NCBI RefSeq assembly: GCF_016862315.1 | Contig: NZ_BOMS01000085.1 | Coordinates: 1-64,000, forward strand | Source of the DNA: Actinoplanes palleronii | GTDB lineage: Bacteria; Actinomycetota; Actinomycetes; Mycobacteriales; Micromonosporaceae | Direction of reading: 5' to 3' | DNA length: 64,000 bases | In this document: positions 60,597-64,000 of the stretch, in pieces | How positions within the stretch are numbered: position 1 is the first letter of the stretch | Layout of the letters: each line of letters opens with the position of its first letter | Notes under the pieces: generated by a model | Told to the model about the DNA's origin: nothing | Seen by the model: the letters and a program-made list of their open reading frames with translations, nothing else | The model's database searches: none | Program-made: the position numbers and the translations under genes

Positions 60597-62258
60597 TCAG
60601 TGCGGGTCGCCCTCCGGGCCGAAGGCGGTCAGGAAGCGGTCGCGGAACGTGTCCATCCGCCAGACCGGCGCGTCCGCGGCCGGCTTCACGCTGCTGGTCC
60701 AGCCCCAGGAGGCGATCCGGTCGAAGACCTTGGGGTCCTTGGCGACGATCGTGATCGGCACGTCGTGGCTGGCGGTCTGGCCGACCACCACCGAGGCCGG
60801 CTGGTGGTCACCGAGGAAGACCATCACCAGGTTGTCGTCGCCGTACTTGGCGGCCCAGCCGATCAGGCTGTCGACCGAGTAGGCGATCGAGCGGGCGTAC
60901 TCGGTGCGGATCCGGGCGTCGTCCTTCCACACCTCCTTGGGCGTGGCGGCGCTCTTCACCATCGGGCCGTAGACGCTGCCGTCGCCGAGCTGGTCCCAGT
61001 CGAGCATGCTCGGCACCGGGGCCCACGGGGTGTGGCTGGAGGTCAGGGTGATCTCGGCGAGCAGCGGGCCGCGGTTCGGCTTGGCGTACTCCTGCTTCTG
61101 GAACTGCGACATCACGAACTGGTCGGGCATCGGTGACCAGCTCAGCTGCGGGCCGTGGTAGTTGAAGGCCTGCTTGTCGTAGACCTGGTCGTACCCGTAG
61201 AAGGCACCTTCCGGCCAGGCGAAGATGACGCCGGGCTCCATCCCGACCGTACGATGTCCGGTGTTCTTGAAAGCCCTGGTGAGGGTGAGTCGGTCGGTGG
61301 CGACGAGACTGCGGTAACGGGATTCGTTGTTGACCCACATGCCGGACAGGAACGTCGAGTGCGCGAGCCAGCTGCCGCCACCGGCCGTGGACGAGGTGAG
61401 GAAGCCGCTGCGGGCGGCGAACCCGGCCGCGGCGAGCTTCTTGTCACCGTCGGCGAGTGAGGTGAGCACCGCGCCGTTGAACGCCGGGTTCTCCACCGCG
61501 TCCCGGCCGTAGCTCTCCACGAACGAGACGACCACGTCCTTGCCGCGCAGCGCGGTGAGCAGCTGGTCGCCCGGCCGGTCCCGGTACGCGTCGTCCTGCG
61601 CCTCGGCCAGGAACTTGCGCTTGTCGGCCAGGTCCTTGGGCAGTGCCAGCGCGGTGTCGCGGGCCAGGTCGGCGGCCGCGGTCGAGGCCACCGGGATCCC
61701 GCCGATGAGCTGGTACCCGGTCAGGAACAACGCTACCCAGGCCACCCCGGCCACGCCGAGACCCGGCCAGGCGAGCCGGCGGTTCCCGGCGGCGACCACG
61801 GTCAGGCGCAGCATCGCCCAGGTCATCCCGGCGATCAGCAGCACCGCGCCGAGGAGCGCGCCGATCGCCACCGCGGTCGCGGACGGCCGGCCGGCCGAGT
61901 CGATCAGGAAGTTGAAGCCGTCGTCGAAGAGCGTCCAGTCCAGGACCGGGTCGAAGCGGCGGGCCAGGATCGCGTAGAAACCGATGTCCACCAGCTTGAT
62001 CACAGTGAGCGCGCCGAGCACCAGGCCGAGCGCGGCCGCGGTCCACCGGCGCCACCGGATCGGCAGCAGGAGCAGCACGGCGCCGGCGAGCAGCGCCTCG
62101 ATCGGGATCCGCAGCAGCGCGGTCTGCCAGTGGTTACCCGGCGGGAGGCGGGTGATCTGGTCCGGCAGGATCAGTGCGAGGAACACCAGGATGGCGGCGA
62201 AACCCGTGGTCACGTGACGGACGACCCGGCGGTACGACTTCGGTTGGCTCACGTTCAC
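60597..62258 (-). CDS. LTA-synthase-like sulfatase-family membrane protein
   Basis: A 553-residue membrane phosphotransferase or sulfatase-fold protein. The first about 200 residues carry five or so helices (VTTGFAAILVFLALILPDQI). The extracellular part has DVVVSFVESYGRDAV (the Glu metal ligand and its neighbour), a Gly/Ser-rich TSSTAGGGSWLAHSTFLSG that should carry the nucleophile, and VFLGDHQPASVVVG as the Asp-His metal ligands. In Firmicutes this family makes glycerol-phosphate polymers; an actinobacterial role in cell-surface polymer modification is inferred. GTG 62258 is the most likely start but has a weak ribosome site, so the N-terminus is uncertain. Confidence 0.82.
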   Translation of the reverse strand: MNVSQPKSYRRVVRHVTTGFAAILVFLALILPDQITRLPPGNHWQTALLRIPIEALLAGAVLLLLPIRWRRWTAAALGLVLGALTVIKLVDIGFYAILARRFDPVLDWTLFDDGFNFLIDSAGRPSATAVAIGALLGAVLLIAGMTWAMLRLTVVAAGNRRLAWPGLGVAGVAWVALFLTGYQLIGGIPVASTAAADLARDTALALPKDLADKRKFLAEAQDDAYRDRPGDQLLTALRGKDVVVSFVESYGRDAVENPAFNGAVLTSLADGDKKLAAAGFAARSGFLTSSTAGGGSWLAHSTFLSGMWVNNESRYRSLVATDRLTLTRAFKNTGHRTVGMEPGVIFAWPEGAFYGYDQVYDKQAFNYHGPQLSWSPMPDQFVMSQFQKQEYAKPNRGPLLAEITLTSSHTPWAPVPSMLDWDQLGDGSVYGPMVKSAATPKEVWKDDARIRTEYARSIAYSVDSLIGWAAKYGDDNLVMVFLGDHQPASVVVGQTASHDVPITIVAKDPKVFDRIASWGWTSSVKPAADAPVWRMDTFRDRFLTAFGPEGDPH

Positions 62259-62300
62259 TTGATACGCCTGTGCGCCATCCCGGGTTCGACGGGCCTCCGG

Positions 62301-62335
62301 TGACAAAGGTCCGGCACCCACCCATGACAAAAGTC
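62301..62335. promoter_or_regulatory. Direct repeat in the TetR/sulfatase intergenic region
   Basis: TGACAAAGGTC (62301-62311) and TGACAAAAGTC (62325-62335) are near-identical and spaced 24 bases apart. They lie between the divergent sulfatase-like and TetR genes and could be a binding site for an activator or repressor; the protein is unknown. Confidence 0.4.
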
Positions 62336-62340
62336 AGTGG

Positions 62341-62360
62341 ATGAGTGAGCGCTCGCTCAT
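62341..62360. promoter_or_regulatory. Probable TetR operator over the promoter
   Basis: ATGAGTGAGCGCTCGCTCAT is a palindrome over 20 bases with one mismatched pair. It lies directly upstream of TAGTCT (62361-62366) and the GTG start at 62374. TGAGTGAGCGCTCGCTCA-like dyads are typical TetR operators, so this is probably the autoregulatory site of the downstream repressor. Confidence 0.7.
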
Positions 62361-62373
62361 TAGTCTGGCCGTC

Positions 62374-62991
62374 GTGGAATCCCGACGCAGACGACAACCG
62401 GCCCTGGCGCCGGACGACCGGCGGGCGGCGCTGATCGCGGCGACCATCCCGCTGCTGCACGAGCACGGCACCGAGGTGAGCACCCGGCAGATCGCGCACG
62501 CCGCCGGGGTCGCCGAGGGCACCATCTTCGGCGTCTTCGACAACAAGACCCAGCTGGTGGTCTGCTCGATGGTCCAGGCACTCGACCCGCAACCCACGCT
62601 CGACGCGATCGCCGCCATCGATCCGGCGGCCGATCTGCGGGCCAGGCTCACTCAGGCGGCCGAGATCGTGCACGCCCGGTTCGCCGAGAACGCGCACCTG
62701 ATGCACGCCGCCCGGAAGCTGATCTTCACGAGCGACGCGCACCCGGAGGCCGCCAAGCAGATGGCGTTGACCCGCGGTGACCTGCTGGCCGCGGTCACCG
62801 TGCTGATCGAGCCGGACGCGGCCCGGCTGCGCATCCCGGCGGCCAAGGCGGCCCGGCTGCTGATGCTCCACTGCGGCGCCAGCACCTTCGGCCCGTTCGG
62901 CGGCGACGAGGCATTCAGCGGCGACGAGCTCGCGTCGCTGCTGCTCGACGGCATCCTTCAATCTCATACGGGGGAGCAAGTGACGTGTTGA
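62374..62991 (+). CDS. TetR-family regulator of an ABC exporter
   Basis: A 205-residue repressor. The HTH is at about residues 14-60 (DDRRAALIAATIPLLHEHGT, STRQIAHAAGVAEGTIFGVF), followed by an all-helical ligand domain. I choose GTG 62374, because the ATG at 62341 is the first base of the operator palindrome and TAGTCT lies 7 bases before the GTG, pointing to leaderless transcription. Its stop overlaps the exporter's start by 7 bases. It probably controls the exporter in response to a drug or toxic metabolite. Confidence 0.82.
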   Translation: MESRRRRQPALAPDDRRAALIAATIPLLHEHGTEVSTRQIAHAAGVAEGTIFGVFDNKTQLVVCSMVQALDPQPTLDAIAAIDPAADLRARLTQAAEIVHARFAENAHLMHAARKLIFTSDAHPEAAKQMALTRGDLLAAVTVLIEPDAARLRIPAAKAARLLMLHCGASTFGPFGGDEAFSGDELASLLLDGILQSHTGEQVTC

Positions 62992-64000
62992 TCAAACTGC
63001 TTCGTGTGCATCTGCGGCCGTACCGGAAGACGATCGGCCTGATCGTGCTCTTCCAGTTCCTGCAGACGCTCGCGACGCTCTACCTGCCCACCCTGAACGC
63101 CGACATCATCGACAACGGCGTGATCAAGGGCGACACCGGCTACGTGCTGAAGCTCGGCGGCGGCATGCTCGGCATGACCGTGCTGCAGATCGCGGCGCAG
63201 GTCGTGGCGGTCTATTTCGGCGCGCGCACCGCCATGGCGGTCGGCCGGGACCTGCGCGAGGCGATCTTCGCCAAGGTGCAGACGTTCTCGGCGCGCGAGG
63301 TCGGCCAGTTCGGCGCCCCGTCGCTGATCACCCGGACCACCAACGACGTGCAGCAGATCCAGATGCTGGTGCTGCTCACGTTCACGCTGATGGTCTCCGC
63401 GCCGATCATGTGCCTCGGCGGCATCGTGCTGGCGCTGCGCCAGGACGTCCCGCTCTCCGGGCTGCTCCTGGTGATCATCCCGATCCTGATCGGCATCGTC
63501 GCCCTGATCATCAGCCGGATGCGGCCGCTGTTCCGCAGCCTGCAGGTCAAGCTGGACCGGGTCAACCAGGTGATGCGCGAGCAGATCACCGGCATCCGGG
63601 TGATCCGGGCGTTCGTCCGTGACGAGCGCGAGCAGGCCCGCTACGAGGTGGCCAACGACGACCTGACCCAGGTCTCGCTGAAGGCCGGCAAGATCATGGC
63701 GTTGATGTTCCCGACCGTGATGCTGATCGTGAACCTGTCCAGCGTCGCGGTGCTCTGGTTCGGCGGGCACCGGATCGACAGCGGGCCGATGGAGGTCGGC
63801 GCGCTCACCGCGTTCCTCAGCTACCTGATGCAGATCCTGATGTCGATCATGATGGCCACCTTCATGTTCATCATGATCCCGCGGGCCGAGGTCTGCGCCG
63901 AGCGCATCCAGGAGGTGGTCGGCACCGAGAGCAGCGTGACGCCGCCTTCGGCGCCGATCACCGAGGTGACCCGGCACGGCGAATTGGAACTGCAGTCGGT
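62985..64000 (+). CDS. ABC exporter subunit (partial, cut by the window end)
   Basis: The first 338 residues of an ABC-type exporter half-transporter. Six transmembrane helices are visible (KTIGLIVLFQFLQTLATLYL at the first; IMMATFMFIMIPRAEVCAER near the end), with the family's intracellular loop AREVGQFGAPSLITRTTNDV. The nucleotide-binding domain should begin just beyond, at HGELELQSV. GTG 62985 with GGGGAG upstream is preferred; TTG 62988 is possible. The TetR gene overlaps its start. Multidrug or lipid export is typical for the family. Confidence 0.88.
   Translation, partial: MLIKLLRVHLRPYRKTIGLIVLFQFLQTLATLYLPTLNADIIDNGVIKGDTGYVLKLGGGMLGMTVLQIAAQVVAVYFGARTAMAVGRDLREAIFAKVQTFSAREVGQFGAPSLITRTTNDVQQIQMLVLLTFTLMVSAPIMCLGGIVLALRQDVPLSGLLLVIIPILIGIVALIISRMRPLFRSLQVKLDRVNQVMREQITGIRVIRAFVRDEREQARYEVANDDLTQVSLKAGKIMALMFPTVMLIVNLSSVAVLWFGGHRIDSGPMEVGALTAFLSYLMQILMSIMMATFMFIMIPRAEVCAERIQEVVGTESSVTPPSAPITEVTRHGELELQS

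Noticed and set aside
62341-62373. ATG at 62341 as the TetR start.
   Set aside because: The codons MSERSLIS are the operator palindrome, and a -10-like hexamer lies between it and GTG 62374.

Overview
The window is high-GC DNA (third codon positions almost all G or C) with many GTG and TTG starts, mycothiol-type (DinB/DUF664) and LacI/TetR/GntR regulators, sugar ABC importers without their own ATPase, and secreted multidomain glucanases. This is typical of a soil actinomycete; a member of the Micromonosporaceae such as Actinoplanes is my best inference. I see no rRNA, tRNA, phage, insertion sequence or CRISPR array. It reads as a chromosomal arm of ordinary composition.

Layout. 110-4652: keto-deoxygluconate kinase and KDPG aldolase, a small membrane protein, and a GntR-TetR hybrid repressor divergent from an FAD monooxygenase. 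4624-9266: secreted PGRP-type amidase, TetR repressor divergent from a CocE/NonD hydrolase, and a 47-residue membrane protein. 9295-15961: GH13 alpha-glucosidase divergent from a tightly coupled set of two GT4 glycosyltransferases, an alpha/alpha-toroid protein and a GH130 phosphorylase-like enzyme. 15966-23511: methyltransferase, a striking repeat-built membrane protein, Gfo/Idh/MocA oxidoreductase, then a kynurenine operon (tryptophan dioxygenase, kynureninase, amidohydrolase) with a YchJ-type protein and a soluble MCP signalling module.

23866-36357 looks like one alpha-glucan utilisation locus: LacI regulator, sugar-binding lipoprotein, two permeases, cytoplasmic GH13, and two large secreted right-handed beta-helix enzymes of GH87 (alpha-1,3-glucanase) type with carbohydrate-binding modules. 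The secreted enzymes would cut glucan outside, the importer would take up oligosaccharides, and the GH13 enzyme would hydrolyse them inside. 37169-46906: SulP transporter fused to a beta-carbonic anhydrase, a sugar-nucleotide epimerase, and an operon joining a GCS2/ATP-grasp fusion ligase, an asparagine-synthase-type amidotransferase and an S9 peptidase, probably for a small peptide.

46907-64000: a repeat block, an RHH/Clp-N protein coupled to a 25-residue membrane peptide, an MFS transporter, small enzymes, then a five-gene redox-signalling operon on the minus strand (NAD kinase-GNAT fusion, response regulator-thioredoxin reductase fusion, 30-residue peptide, cNMP-binding histidine kinase, SRPBCC protein). 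After that come a HAD phosphatase, a methyltransferase with a degenerate kinase-like domain, DUF1684 and Acg-type nitroreductase genes, an LTA-synthase-like sulfatase, and a TetR repressor with the start of an ABC exporter cut by the window end. A family of long intergenic hairpins with compensating base changes is scattered between genes, and is the most unusual non-coding structure here. Four genes appear to have leaderless promoters.
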